DNA of 64,000 bases, taken from positions 1-64,000 of the forward strand of contig DATMGU010000010.1 in assembly GCA_035555315.1 (NCBI GenBank). Reading direction: 5' to 3'. Both the position numbers and the translations under genes were made by a program. Within the stretch, counting starts at the first letter, position 1. Every line of letters begins with the position of its first letter. The notes beneath the pieces were generated by a model. The model saw nothing but the letters and a program-made list of their open reading frames with translations. It was not told where the DNA came from and searched no databases. This DNA is from DATMGU01 sp035555315. GTDB taxonomy: Bacteria; Pseudomonadota; Alphaproteobacteria; ATCC43930; CGMCC-115725. This document shows positions 49,628 through 59,696 of this stretch, piece by piece.

Positions 49628-50250
49628 GCCGGTACCCCGCGGCCTGGGCACCGATGAGGCCCAGGCTTTCGCTTGTTTCGGGCGTCATCCTGCTAGCCCT
49701 GACGGTCGCCGGCTGCGGCAGCAGCCCACCGACCAGTTATTTCGTTCTCTCGACGGTGCCACCGGCGGCTGTGGCGGCGAGCGGTATGGCCGGTCAGCGT
49801 TCGACGCTGGCGGTCGGCAGCGTCAAGCTGCCGCAAGTGCTCGATCGGGTGCAGATCGTTCGCCGGTCGGGGGCGAACACCCTCGACATCGATGGTGCCA
49901 ATCTATGGGCTGAGCCGCTCGACGAGTTGATGCGGCGCATCCTGGCGGAGGATCTGGCCGCGCGGCTGCCGGGCCTCACGGTCTTGAGCACCGCCCGCCC
50001 CGTGGCACCGGTCGACCGCACGGTGATCGTCGAGGTCGACCGCTTCGAGACCGAGGTGGATGGCCATGCGGCGCTGGCGGCCCGCTGGTATGTGCTGGGC
50101 AGCCGCGACAATCGGCCGCTCGTCTCGCATGAGGTGGCGCTGCGGGCGCCGGCGCTCGGCGCCGACACGGCGTCGCGGGTGGCGGCGCTCAGCCAGGTGG
50201 TGGCGGATCTGGCGACGGATATCGCCGCGAGGCTACCGGCGGGCAACTGA
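49624..50250 (+). CDS. pqiC: PqiC outer-membrane lipoprotein
   Basis: A 208-residue lipoprotein with a signal ending in the lipobox LTVAGC (Cys at about residue 31), then the ABC-type auxiliary lipoprotein domain (SYFVLSTVPP, LAVGSVKLPQVLDRVQIVRR, LWAEPLDELMRRILAEDLAARL, VIVEVDRFE). PqiC forms a ring in the outer membrane at the end of the PqiB tube. It is the last gene of pqiABC. Confidence 0.9.
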   Translation: MSRYPAAWAPMRPRLSLVSGVILLALTVAGCGSSPPTSYFVLSTVPPAAVAASGMAGQRSTLAVGSVKLPQVLDRVQIVRRSGANTLDIDGANLWAEPLDELMRRILAEDLAARLPGLTVLSTARPVAPVDRTVIVEVDRFETEVDGHAALAARWYVLGSRDNRPLVSHEVALRAPALGADTASRVAALSQVVADLATDIAARLPAGN

Positions 50251-50274
50251 CGCGCGGTTTTGTCATGTTGGCGT

Positions 50275-50315
50275 TTTATCGCGGTGGCTTTTTATAGCGC
50301 CCGACATTTATAGCG
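50275..50315 (+). repeat. Three phased 9-bp elements upstream of the suf operon
   Basis: TTTATCGCG (50275), TTTATAGCG (50291) and TTTATAGCG (50307) repeat with an exact 16-bp period in the gap before the Rrf2 gene. They lie 60-100 bases upstream of its start. They may be regulator sites or overlapping -10-like elements. Confidence 0.6.
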
Positions 50316-50343
50316 TTCGGGGGGTTGTCTCCGCGATCAATCA

Positions 50344-50358
50344 GGACTAAATCAGTCC
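50344..50358 (+). promoter_or_regulatory. Palindromic operator candidate before the Rrf2/suf operon
   Basis: GGACTAAATCAGTCC is a perfect 5-bp inverted repeat with a 5-bp A/T-rich centre, 18 bases upstream of the start of the Rrf2-type regulator. IscR-family regulators control their own suf or isc operons through sites of this general type, so autoregulation is likely. Confidence 0.5.
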
Positions 50359-50375
50359 AGATTGAAGAGGGCTCG

Positions 50376-50849
50376 ATGATCATACTGAGCAAACTGGCGG
50401 ATTACGGCGTCATCGTCGCCACGCAATTGGCGGCGACCCCGCAGCCGCAGGTCAACGCCATGACGCTGGCCGCCGAAGTCAAGCTGCCGCCGACCACCGT
50501 CGCCAAGGTGTTGAAGCTGCTGGCGCGTGCCGGCATCGTCACGGCGGTGCGGGGTGCCGCCGGCGGGTACCGGCTGGCGCGCGACGCGCATGACATCTCG
50601 GTCGGCGAGGTCGTCGCCGCGATCGACGGCGCGCTGGCCATGACCCAATGCACCAGCGATATCGGGCCGTGCGAGCGCCTGCAATTCTGCCCGACCCGGC
50701 CCCATTGGCACCGCATCAACCAGGCTGTCGAGGCGGCGCTGGAGCGTATCCCGCTGGCGGAGATGACACCCGTCTCAGCCGTTCCGCATGCCGCGACCGT
50801 GACGTCTTTCGCCTTGGAAACCGCCCCGTTGGAAACCACCGCATCATGA
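50376..50849 (+). CDS. Rrf2/IscR-family regulator of the suf operon
   Basis: A 157-residue Rrf2 regulator. The winged helix is clear (MIILSKLADYGVIVATQLAA; TTVAKVLKLLARAGIVTAVRGAAGGYRLAR). Three Cys at 92, 99 and 105 (C-x6-C-x5-C) form the expected Fe-S ligand set, so it probably senses cluster status. It matches the regulator type that heads suf operons. The ATG at 50376 is used, with GAAGAGGG before it. The C-terminus ends in a 15-bp duplication (50814-50843). The stop overlaps the sufB start by 4 bases. Confidence 0.9.
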   Translation: MIILSKLADYGVIVATQLAATPQPQVNAMTLAAEVKLPPTTVAKVLKLLARAGIVTAVRGAAGGYRLARDAHDISVGEVVAAIDGALAMTQCTSDIGPCERLQFCPTRPHWHRINQAVEAALERIPLAEMTPVSAVPHAATVTSFALETAPLETTAS

Positions 50850-52300
50850 CCGCTACCGCCGAGACCATCGACACCGTCCGTGCCGTTACCGGCCAACAGT
50901 ACAAGTACGGCTTCATCACGGATATCGAAGCCGACGAGGCGCCGATCGGGCTGAACGAAGACACCGTCCGCTTCATTTCCGCCAAGAAGAACGAGCCGGA
51001 ATGGCTGCTCGAATGGCGCCTGCAGTCGTTCCGTGCCTGGCTGGAGATGACGCCGCCGAATTGGGCGAAGCTCGATATCGCGCCGATCGACTATCAGGCA
51101 TCGACCTACTATTCGGCCCCCAAGGCGAAGCCCAAGCTCAACTCGCTCGACGAAGTCGATCCCGAGTTGCTGAAGACCTATGAAAAGCTCGGTATTCCGC
51201 TGCATGAGCGGGCTGTCCTGGCCGGTGTTGCGGTCGACGCGGTGTTCGACAGCGTCTCGGTCGCGACCACCTTCAAGGGCAAGCTCGGGGAACTCGGCAT
51301 CATCTTCTGCTCGATGGGCGAGGCGGTGCGCGAGCATCCGGAGCTGGTGCGCCGCTATCTGGGCTCGGTCGTGCCGCAATCCGACAATTTCTTCGCCGCC
51401 CTGAACGCGGCGGTCTATAGCGACGGCTCGTTCGTCTATATCCCGCCGGGCGTGCGCTGCCCGATGGAACTGTCGACCTATTTCCGCATCAACGCGGCCA
51501 ATACCGGCCAGTTCGAGCGCACCCTGCTGATCGCCGACAAGGGCAGCCATGTGAGCTATCTGGAAGGTTGCACGGCGCCGCAACGCGACGAAAACCAGCT
51601 GCATGCGGCGGTGGTTGAACTGGTGGCCATGGAAGGCGCTGAGATCAAGTATTCCACCGTCCAGAACTGGTATCCGGGCGACGCCGAAGGGCGCGGCGGC
51701 ATCTATAATTTCGTCACCAAGCGCGGCGATTGCCGGGGCGCCAATTCCAAGATCTCCTGGACCCAGGTCGAGACCGGGTCGGCGATCACCTGGAAATATC
51801 CGAGCTGCATCCTCACCGGCGACAATTCGATCGGCGAGTTCTACTCGGTGGCGATCACCAACAACCGGCAGCAGGCGGATACCGGCTCCAAGATGATCCA
51901 TATCGGCCGCAACACCCGCTCGACGATCATCTCCAAGGGCATCTCCGCCGGGCGCGGCCAGAACACCTATCGCGGCCAGGTCAAGGTGCTGCCCAAGGCC
52001 AAGGGTGCCCGCAACTTCACGCAATGCGACAGCCTGCTGATCGGCGATCAATGCGGTGCCCATACCGTGCCGTATATCGATGTCTACAACCCGACCGCGC
52101 GGCTGGAACACGAAGCGACGACATCCAAGGTCAGCGAAGACCAGATGTTCTATTGCCAGCAGCGCGGGCTCACGCCCGAGGATGCGCTATCGCTGATCGT
52201 CAACGGCTTCGCCCGCGAGGTGCTGAAGGAGTTGCCGATGGAATTCGCGGTCGAGGCGCAAAAGCTGCTCGCCGTCAGCCTCGAAGGCAGCGTCGGCTAA
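50846..52300 (+). CDS. sufB: SufB Fe-S cluster scaffold protein
   Basis: A 484-residue SufB, the scaffold on which Fe-S clusters are built in the SufBCD complex. The segments YKYGFITDIEADEAPIGLNED, IIFCSMGEAVREHPELVRRYLG, SYLEGCTAPQRDENQLHAAVVELVA and ARNFTQCDSLLIGDQCGAHTVPYIDV are characteristic. It is complete. Translation is coupled to the upstream regulator; sufC follows after 38 bases. Confidence 0.97.
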   Translation: MTATAETIDTVRAVTGQQYKYGFITDIEADEAPIGLNEDTVRFISAKKNEPEWLLEWRLQSFRAWLEMTPPNWAKLDIAPIDYQASTYYSAPKAKPKLNSLDEVDPELLKTYEKLGIPLHERAVLAGVAVDAVFDSVSVATTFKGKLGELGIIFCSMGEAVREHPELVRRYLGSVVPQSDNFFAALNAAVYSDGSFVYIPPGVRCPMELSTYFRINAANTGQFERTLLIADKGSHVSYLEGCTAPQRDENQLHAAVVELVAMEGAEIKYSTVQNWYPGDAEGRGGIYNFVTKRGDCRGANSKISWTQVETGSAITWKYPSCILTGDNSIGEFYSVAITNNRQQADTGSKMIHIGRNTRSTIISKGISAGRGQNTYRGQVKVLPKAKGARNFTQCDSLLIGDQCGAHTVPYIDVYNPTARLEHEATTSKVSEDQMFYCQQRGLTPEDALSLIVNGFAREVLKELPMEFAVEAQKLLAVSLEGSVG

Positions 52301-52338
52301 GCCTCACCCATCGGAACACGCCTGTAACAGGATTTGAA

Positions 52339-53087
<749 letters not shown>

Positions 53088-53091
<4 letters not shown>

Positions 53092-54410
53092 TCAGCCTCG
53101 CAACTCGCCCGGCGACGCCTCTGCTGGAGACGGCGGCGTCGCAGCCGCTCGCCGGTGGGCCAGCCTGGCTGGGCACGATCCGCGACGCGGCGCGGCAGCG
53201 GGCACTTGACACGGGGCTGCCGACCCGGCGGCATGAGGCATGGCGCTTCACCGATCTCAAAGCCCTGGCCGACACCCGGTTCGTGCCGGCGGTGGACGAG
53301 GCGGGCGAGGCGCTCGATCAGCGGCTTGCCGAGGGCTTGGGCACCGATGGTGCGGTCGACCTGCTGGTCTTTGTGAATGGCTGCTATTCGGCGTCTCGTT
53401 CCTCGATCGGCGCGCTGCCCAAAGGCGCTTTTCTCGGCGGTTTCGCGGGTTTGGCGGCGAGCGATCCGGCGGCGGTGCGCGGCATTTTCGAAGCCGATAC
53501 CGAAGAGCGACCCGTGGCCGATCAAAGCTTCGTGGCCTTGAACACGGCGTTCTTCGCCGATGGTCTGGCTCTGGTGCTGGAACCGGGCGTGCGACTCGAA
53601 CGGCCGATCCACGTGCTGCATTGGGGCGAAGCCTCCGACCCGGCGGCGAGCCATACCCGCAGCCTGATCCGGTTGGGTGCTGGGGCCGTGGCGACGCTGA
53701 TCGAAAGCTTTGCCGGCACGGGTGCCTATTGGACCAACGGCGCCACGACGATTGAGCTCGGTGCCGAGGCGGATCTCAACCATGTCCGGCTGCAGGACGA
53801 CGCGGCGCAGGCGTTTCATACCGCCAGCACCGCCATCGGTATCGGCGCCAAGGCTCGCTATGACGCGGTATCGCTGACCTTGGGTGCCGCCCTGTCGCGC
53901 CACGACATCCACGCGACGATCGATGGCGAACGGGCATTTTGCGGCGTCAGCGGCGCCTATCTGCTGGCCGGCCGGCAGGAAGCGACGATCGCCACCCTGA
54001 TCGAGCACAAGGCGCCCTGGGGCGAGACCAAGGAAATCTTCAAGGGCGTCGTCGCCGAGCGCGGCCACGGCGTGTTCCAGGGCAAGATCAAGGTCCATCG
54101 GGCGGGCCAGAAGACCGACGCCTATCAGCTCAGCAAGACCGTGCTGCTGGGCGAGCGGGCGGTGATGGATGCCAAGCCCGAGCTGGAAATCTATGCCGAC
54201 GACGTGAAATGCAGCCACGGCGCCACGGTCGGCGATCTGGACGAGACGGCGTTGTTTTACTTGCGCAGCCGGGGCATCGAGCCCTTGGCGGCGCGTCGCA
54301 TGTTGATCGAGGCGTTCGTGATCGACGCGGTCGATCTGGTTCGCGACCCCATGGCGCGCAGCTACCTGGTCGATCGTATCGGCCGGTGGCTCGCCCGGCA
54401 GAAGGATTGA
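53088..54410 (+). CDS. sufD: SufD Fe-S cluster assembly protein
   Basis: A 440-residue SufD, the SufB-related partner. The N-terminal part holds the RRHEAWRFTDLKALADTRF motif, and the beta-helix carries AFCGVSGAYLLAGRQEATIATLIEHKAPWGETKEIFKGVVAERGHGVFQGKI and CSHGATVGDLDETALFYLRSRGI, the conserved C-terminal region with the Cys-Ser-His. The start is GTG overlapping sufC. sufS begins 6 bases after its stop. Confidence 0.95.
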
Positions 54411-54416
54411 GCAGTC

Positions 54417-55706
54417 GTGACCATCCAACATGCCCTGAATGCCGCCGGCTCCACGGCGTCGAGCCGGCTTGAGAGCGGCGCCCTGTCGCGCCGCGCGCTC
54501 GATCCGCTGGCCTTGAAGCGCGACTTCCCGATCTTCGCCAACAATCCGGGCCTGGTGTTTCTGGACAGTGCGGCCAGTGCCCAGAAGCCGCGCGTCGTGA
54601 TCGACGCGCTGTCGCATTTCTACGAACATGATTACGCAAACGTCCATCGCGGCGTTTACGCGCTGAGCGCCCGGTCGAGCGAGCTTTACGAGGGAGCCCG
54701 CGAATCCGTGCGGCGGTTCCTGAACGCCGCCGATACCCATGAGATCGTGTTCGTGCGCGGGGCGACCGAGGCGATCAACCTAGTCGCGAATACCTGGGGT
54801 GTCGCGATGCTCAAAGCCGGCGACGAGGTGCTGGTCACCGAGCTGGAGCATCACTCCAACATCGTGCCCTGGCAGATGCTGCGCGAAAGGCTCGGGATCA
54901 AGCTGGTGGCGGCACCGGTCGATGCGACCGGCGGGCTGGATCTGGCGCGGTTCGAGGAATTGCTGACCGACCGGACCAAGCTGGTTTCCGTGACCCACTT
55001 GGCCAATGCCGTCGGGGCAGTTCTGCCGGTCGAGGCGATCGTGCGCATGGCCCATGCCAAGGGGGCCAAGGTGCTGATCGACGGCTGCCAGGCGGCGCCG
55101 CGCATGCCGGTCGATGTCCGAGCGCTGGACGTCGATTTCTACGTGTTCTCCGGTCACAAGACCTATGGACCGACCGGCATCGGCGTGCTGTACGGCAAGC
55201 GGGATCTGCTGGACGCCATGCCGCCCTGGCAGGGCGGTGGCGATATGATCGCCACGGTCAGCTTCGAGCGAACCACCTATGCCGAAACGCCGCATAAATT
55301 CGAGGCGGGGACGCCCAATATCACGGGGCCGCACGGGCTTGCCGTGGCGCTCGATTATCTGCGGGATCTCGGCATGGAAGAGGTGCTGGCGCATGAGCAG
55401 GCGTTGACCGACTACGCGGTCGACCGACTGTCCCGGGTGCCCGGCGTCACGGTGCTGGGTGCTGGGCAGCGGCGGTTGGCCGTCATTTCCTTCGATGTCG
55501 CGGGTATCCATCCGCATGATCTGGCGACCGTGCTGGATCAGCATCAGGTGGCGGTGCGCGCCGGCAATCATTGCGCGCAGCCGCTGCTCGACAAGCTGGG
55601 TTTCGGGGCCACCGCCCGGGCCTCGTTCGGCGTCTACAATGTCGAGGCGGATGTCGATGCGCTGGTGGCGGCGGTGCAATCCGCGCGGGAGTTGTTCGGA
55701 TCATGA
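54417..55706 (+). CDS. sufS: SufS cysteine desulfurase
   Basis: A 429-residue PLP enzyme of the SufS type that takes sulfur from cysteine for cluster assembly. The PLP Lys is K248 in VFSGHKTYGPTGIGVLYG, and the sulfur-carrying Cys is C386 in RAGNHCAQPLL. Other motifs are LDSAASAQKPRVVIDAL and ELEHHSNIVPWQ. The start is GTG. About 30 extra N-terminal residues precede the usual core, so a later start is possible. It overlaps sufU by 4 bases. Confidence 0.96.
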   Translation: MTIQHALNAAGSTASSRLESGALSRRALDPLALKRDFPIFANNPGLVFLDSAASAQKPRVVIDALSHFYEHDYANVHRGVYALSARSSELYEGARESVRRFLNAADTHEIVFVRGATEAINLVANTWGVAMLKAGDEVLVTELEHHSNIVPWQMLRERLGIKLVAAPVDATGGLDLARFEELLTDRTKLVSVTHLANAVGAVLPVEAIVRMAHAKGAKVLIDGCQAAPRMPVDVRALDVDFYVFSGHKTYGPTGIGVLYGKRDLLDAMPPWQGGGDMIATVSFERTTYAETPHKFEAGTPNITGPHGLAVALDYLRDLGMEEVLAHEQALTDYAVDRLSRVPGVTVLGAGQRRLAVISFDVAGIHPHDLATVLDQHQVAVRAGNHCAQPLLDKLGFGATARASFGVYNVEADVDALVAAVQSARELFGS

Positions 55707-56191
55707 TGGATCTGCGCGAGCTGTATCAGGATATCATCCTCGATCACGGCCGAAAGCCACGGAACTTCCGCAAGCAGGAGCATCCGAGCCATCTGGGGCA
55801 GGGGCATAACCCGCTCTGTGGCGACCGCATCACCGTCTATCTCACCATCGAGGATGATCGGATCGCCGATCTGTCCTTCGAAGGGCGGGGCTGCGCCATC
55901 TCGACCGCGTCCTCCTCGCTGATGACGGAGGTCTTGAAGGGCAAGACCCTGGCCGAGGCGGAAACGCTGTTCAAGGCGTTCCACGGTACGGTCACCGGCG
56001 GCCAGGAGACCGAGATGCCGGAGGCGCTGGAGGATGATTTCGACCGGCTGCAGCCGCTCGCCGGCGTCAAGGCATATCCGGCGCGGGTGAAATGCGCCAC
56101 GCTCGCCTGGCACGCTTTCGAGGCTGCGGTGAAGTCAGGTGCGGTCAAATCGGGCGGCGTGCCTTTGGCGGAACCGGTCAAGACCGAATAG
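55703..56191 (+). CDS. sufU: SufU-type Fe-S scaffold/sulfur transfer protein
   Basis: A 162-residue IscU-fold protein of the SufU group. It keeps the three Cys positions: NPLCGDRI, GRGCAISTASSSLM and ARVKCATLAWHAF, and has the insertion between the second and third that marks SufU. SufU takes sulfur from SufS. The C-terminus has a 15-bp imperfect duplication (56129-56158; VKSGA/VKSGG). Start ATG 55703 (a second ATG follows at once) overlaps the sufS stop. Confidence 0.93.
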   Translation: MMDLRELYQDIILDHGRKPRNFRKQEHPSHLGQGHNPLCGDRITVYLTIEDDRIADLSFEGRGCAISTASSSLMTEVLKGKTLAEAETLFKAFHGTVTGGQETEMPEALEDDFDRLQPLAGVKAYPARVKCATLAWHAFEAAVKSGAVKSGGVPLAEPVKTE

Positions 56192-56205
56192 GAGCGGGGA
56201 CAAGC

Positions 56206-56622
56206 ATGCCGGCGCGCAATCTCGACGATGGCAAGAGCCTGTTCGATTTCATGCCGTCCCGCGTGGATGGCGCTCAGACATCGGATCCGGCCGAGCGCCC
56301 GACCGGCGAGCCTGGCGATCCGGCGCTGAAGGCGGCGGTGCTCGAAGCGGTGAAGACGGTCCGCGATCCGGAATTGCCAGTGAATCTCGTCGATCTCGGC
56401 TTGATCTACGAGCTGGAGGTCGATGTCCATGGGGCGGTCTATATCGCCATGACGCTGACGGCACCCAGCTGCCCCGTCGCCGGCGAATTGCCGGGGCAGG
56501 TGGCCGCCGCGGCGCGCACCGTCCCGGGCATCACCTCGGCGAAGGTCGATCTGGTCTGGACGCCGCCCTGGACCAAGGATCTGATGACCGAAGAGGCAAA
56601 GCTCGAATTGGGGCTGTTTTAA
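56206..56622 (+). CDS. sufT: SufT/DUF59 Fe-S assembly protein
   Basis: A 138-residue DUF59 (MIP18-like) protein. The core VKTVRDPELPVNLVDLGLIYELEV and TLTAPSCPVAGELPGQVAAA are the family signature, and the C-terminal VWTPPWTKDLMTEEAKLELGL is typical. It assists maturation of Fe-S proteins. The start is at 56206 after GGAGCGGGG. It is the last gene of the suf operon here; no A-type carrier (sufA) follows. Confidence 0.92.
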   Translation: MPARNLDDGKSLFDFMPSRVDGAQTSDPAERPTGEPGDPALKAAVLEAVKTVRDPELPVNLVDLGLIYELEVDVHGAVYIAMTLTAPSCPVAGELPGQVAAAARTVPGITSAKVDLVWTPPWTKDLMTEEAKLELGLF

Positions 56623-56654
56623 CGAGCCTATGTCGCTTGGGATGAGATCCGGGT

Positions 56655-57980
56655 CTACTCCCCGCTCCGGGTGATGACGGCCCCGCAGGTGGTAAGCTTC
56701 TCGGCCATATGGTCGTAGCCGCGATCCAGATGGTCGAGCCCGTCCAGGACCGTGTCGCCGGCAGCGCCAAGGCCCGCCAGGACGAGCGCCGCGGCGGCTC
56801 GGACATCGGTCGCCGTCACCCGCGCGCCGATCAGGCGGTCCACGCCGCGTACCCAGGCCGTTCTGCCATGGACGGTGATGCTGGCCCCCATCTTTCGCAA
56901 CTCGTCCACATGCCTGAAGCGATGCTCGAAGATGGTCTCGGTGATGGCGCCGCTCGCCGTCGCGAGCATGGCCATCGCCGGTGATTGGAGATCGGTCGCG
57001 AAGCCCGGATAGGGGCGGGTTTGGATATCGATGCCGGTCAGCCCCGCCCTAGACCGGCGAGCGATCAGGCCGGTTTCGACCTGTTCGAACGCGACGCCGG
57101 CCGAGGCGAGTGCCGGTCCGGCGGCGCCGAGCAGGTCGAGCCGAGCGTGTTCGAGGAACACCTCGCCGTCCGTGACGGCCGCGGCGCAGGCGATGGTGCC
57201 GAGCTCGATGCGGTCCGGCATCACCGTATGCACGGCACCGGTCAGCGGGCCGCCGCCGTGGATGACGAGCACATCGGTTTCCATGCCCGCGATATCGGCG
57301 CCCATGCTGGTCAGGCAACGGGCCAAGTCGGCGATTTCCGGCTCGCGGGCCGCATTGCGGATGATGGTGGTTCCCGTCGCCAGCACGGCGGCCAGCAGCA
57401 GGTTCTCCGTGGCACCGACCGAAGGTTGCGGCAGCACGATCTCGGCGCCGCTCAGGCCGCGCGGAGCCGTGGCGCGGATCATGCCGCCGCTGAGGTCGAC
57501 CTGGGCGCCCATGGCGCGTAGACCGGCGGCATGGAAGTCGATCCCGCGCAGCCCGATGGCATCACCACCCGGCATGGGCAGGCAGGCCTCGCCGCAGCGG
57601 GCCAGCAGCGCGCCCAGCAGCAGAACGGAGGCGCGCATCTGGCCCACCAACTCGCCATCGATCCGGCCGGGATGGATCCGGTTGGCGCAGAGGGTCAGCG
57701 AAAGCCCCATCGAGCTCTGTGACCAGCTCAAGCCTGCTCCCAAGGTCCGCAGCAGGGTCGACAGCACCGCGACGTCCAGGCTCGCGGGCACGTTGTGCAA
57801 GGTCACGAGGTGCGGGGTCAGCAGCGCCGAGACCATCAACGGGAGCGCGGCATTCTTGGCGCCGCTGATCGGGTAGGTGCCGACCAGCGGGTTGCCGCCA
57901 TGGATTACGAGGCTCGTCCCAGGGGCGGGGCGCCACCAGGGGGATGCCGCGAGCAAGGAGGCGCCGGGCGCGTGGTTCAT
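56655..57980 (-). CDS. murA: MurA with Asp at the fosfomycin Cys position
   Basis: A 441-residue UDP-N-acetylglucosamine 1-carboxyvinyltransferase, the first committed enzyme of peptidoglycan synthesis. The substrate motif SGAKNAALP (K42, N43), the YPGFATDLQ region with the catalytic Asp, and LDRGYDHMAEKL are intact. In the loop where most MurA proteins have Cys (GGCAIG), this one reads GGDAIGLRG, with D140 coded by GAT at 57563-57561. Asp at this site is known to give natural fosfomycin resistance in other bacteria. The ATG at 57980 gives a slightly long N-terminus (about 22 extra residues). It is convergent with sufT. Confidence 0.92.
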   Translation of the reverse strand: MNHAPGASLLAASPWWRPAPGTSLVIHGGNPLVGTYPISGAKNAALPLMVSALLTPHLVTLHNVPASLDVAVLSTLLRTLGAGLSWSQSSMGLSLTLCANRIHPGRIDGELVGQMRASVLLLGALLARCGEACLPMPGGDAIGLRGIDFHAAGLRAMGAQVDLSGGMIRATAPRGLSGAEIVLPQPSVGATENLLLAAVLATGTTIIRNAAREPEIADLARCLTSMGADIAGMETDVLVIHGGGPLTGAVHTVMPDRIELGTIACAAAVTDGEVFLEHARLDLLGAAGPALASAGVAFEQVETGLIARRSRAGLTGIDIQTRPYPGFATDLQSPAMAMLATASGAITETIFEHRFRHVDELRKMGASITVHGRTAWVRGVDRLIGARVTATDVRAAAALVLAGLGAAGDTVLDGLDHLDRGYDHMAEKLTTCGAVITRSGE

Positions 57981-58079
57981 GAGACTTGGTACCGCAAAGT
58001 TGGATCGCGAGCTTAGCGAAGGAAAAGAGCACTGGACACGGCTTAGTGATCGCTGCGCAGGTGAGTTCCGTCCCGGTAA

Positions 58080-58107
58080 TTGCATAGGTTTTGCGTTGAC
58101 CTATTAT
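58080..58107 (+). promoter_or_regulatory. Possible promoter of the peptide transporter operon
   Basis: TTGCAT (58080-58085), a 16-base spacer and TATTAT (58102-58107) lie 45 bases upstream of the substrate-binding protein gene in the gap after murA. The -10 is good and the -35 is weak. Confidence 0.4.
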
Positions 58108-58151
58108 CCGTCCGGAAAACGGGCGGCGGTCGTTTATGCGCAGGGGGGATC

Positions 58152-59669
58152 ATGGACTTTCGTCAGGTTTCGCGGGTCGGTCTCTTGGCGGTCGGTGTCG
58201 TGGCGCTGTTCGGTGCCGCGGCCGATGCGCAGACCCTGCGCATCGGCTTGCAGGATGATCCTGACGCGCTCGACCCGGCGCTCAGCCGAACCTTTACCGG
58301 GCGTATCGTCTTCGCCTCCATGTGCGACAAGCTGGTCGATATAGCACCCGATCTCAGCTTCGTGCCGCAGCTGGCGCTGTCCTGGGAAACGGCACCCGAC
58401 GGCAAGGCGCTTACCCTCAAGCTGCGGCCCGACGTCAAGTTCCAGGATGGCGAGACGTTCGATGCCGCCGCCGTCAAATACAACATCGAGCGTTCGCTGA
58501 CCCTGCCCGGAACCCAGCGCAAAAGCGAGATCGGCAGCGTCGCCAGCGTCGACGTGGTCGACCCGCTGACCGTGCGGTTGAACCTCTCGGCACCGTCGGC
58601 GCCCTTGCTGGCCCAGCTTTCCGATCGCGCCGGCATGATGGTCTCGCCCAAGGCGGCGCAAGCGGCGGGTACCAATTTTGCGACCCATCCGGTCTGTGCC
58701 GGGCCCTACAAATTCGTCGATCGCGTGCCGCAGGATCACATCACGGTCGAGCGGTTCGCCGATTACTGGGACAAGGCGCGCATCACCATCCCGCGCATCA
58801 CCTATCAGCCGATCCCGGACACGACCGTGCGTCTCGCCAATCTGCAGTCGGGGCAACTCGATCTGATCGAGCGGTTGCATCCGACCGATCTCGACGCCGT
58901 GAAACAGGACAAGCGCTTCGTCATCTCGACGCAGACCGGGCTCGGCTATAACGGCATCACCTTCAACATCGCCAGCACCGAGGCGGTCAATCCCGCCTTC
59001 AAGGACCCGCGGGTGCGCCGGGCCTTCAGCCTCGCGATCGACCGGGAGGCGATCAACCAGGTCGTCTATAACGGCGTCTACGAGGTGGGCAACCAGCCCG
59101 TGCCGCCGGACAGCCCGTTCTACGACAAGGCGTTGCCGGCGCCCGCCCGCGATGTGGCGAAGGCCAAGGCGCTGTTGAAGGAGGCGGGGCAGCCGACTCC
59201 GATGCTGACCATGACGGTGACCAACAACAATGAATCCCTGCAGATCGCGCAGATCATGCAGGCGATGGTCGCCGAGGCGGGGATCACCCTCAAGATCGTC
59301 GCGACCGAGTTCACCACCATGCTGGACCAAGGCAATCGGGGCAATTTCGAGTCCGAAATGACCGCGTGGAGCGGCCGGGTCGATCCCGATGGCAATCTCT
59401 ATAGCTTCCTCAGCTGCAAGGGCGCCCTGAACGACGGCAAATACTGCGATCCGGCCCTGGACAAGCTGTTGGACGAGGCGCGCGTTACAGGCGACCGCGC
59501 CAAGCGCATCGAGCTCTACCACCAGGTGTTCGAGCTCGCGGACAAGGATTCGCCGATCGTCTACTTCAACCACCAGAAATGGATCAACGTCTTCACCGCC
59601 AAGCTCGAAGGCTACAAGGCGTATCCGGACGGGATGATCCGGGTCTATGACCTGAAGCTGAAATCCTGA
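58152..59669 (+). CDS. Peptide/nickel-type ABC transporter substrate-binding protein
   Basis: A 505-residue periplasmic protein of the SBP_bac_5 (DppA/OppA) family. A signal peptide ends near AADAQ (about residue 25). The family pattern DPDALDPALSRTFTGRIVFASMCDKLVDIAPDL, the FQDGETFDAAAVKYNIERSL segment and LGYNGITFNI...DPRVRRAFSLAIDREAIN are clear. The ligand cannot be told from sequence. GGGGGA precedes the ATG. Two permease genes follow in an operon. Confidence 0.92.
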   Translation: MDFRQVSRVGLLAVGVVALFGAAADAQTLRIGLQDDPDALDPALSRTFTGRIVFASMCDKLVDIAPDLSFVPQLALSWETAPDGKALTLKLRPDVKFQDGETFDAAAVKYNIERSLTLPGTQRKSEIGSVASVDVVDPLTVRLNLSAPSAPLLAQLSDRAGMMVSPKAAQAAGTNFATHPVCAGPYKFVDRVPQDHITVERFADYWDKARITIPRITYQPIPDTTVRLANLQSGQLDLIERLHPTDLDAVKQDKRFVISTQTGLGYNGITFNIASTEAVNPAFKDPRVRRAFSLAIDREAINQVVYNGVYEVGNQPVPPDSPFYDKALPAPARDVAKAKALLKEAGQPTPMLTMTVTNNNESLQIAQIMQAMVAEAGITLKIVATEFTTMLDQGNRGNFESEMTAWSGRVDPDGNLYSFLSCKGALNDGKYCDPALDKLLDEARVTGDRAKRIELYHQVFELADKDSPIVYFNHQKWINVFTAKLEGYKAYPDGMIRVYDLKLKS

Positions 59670-59696
59670 AGCCGACAACCTGAGGGACGAGGGGCG

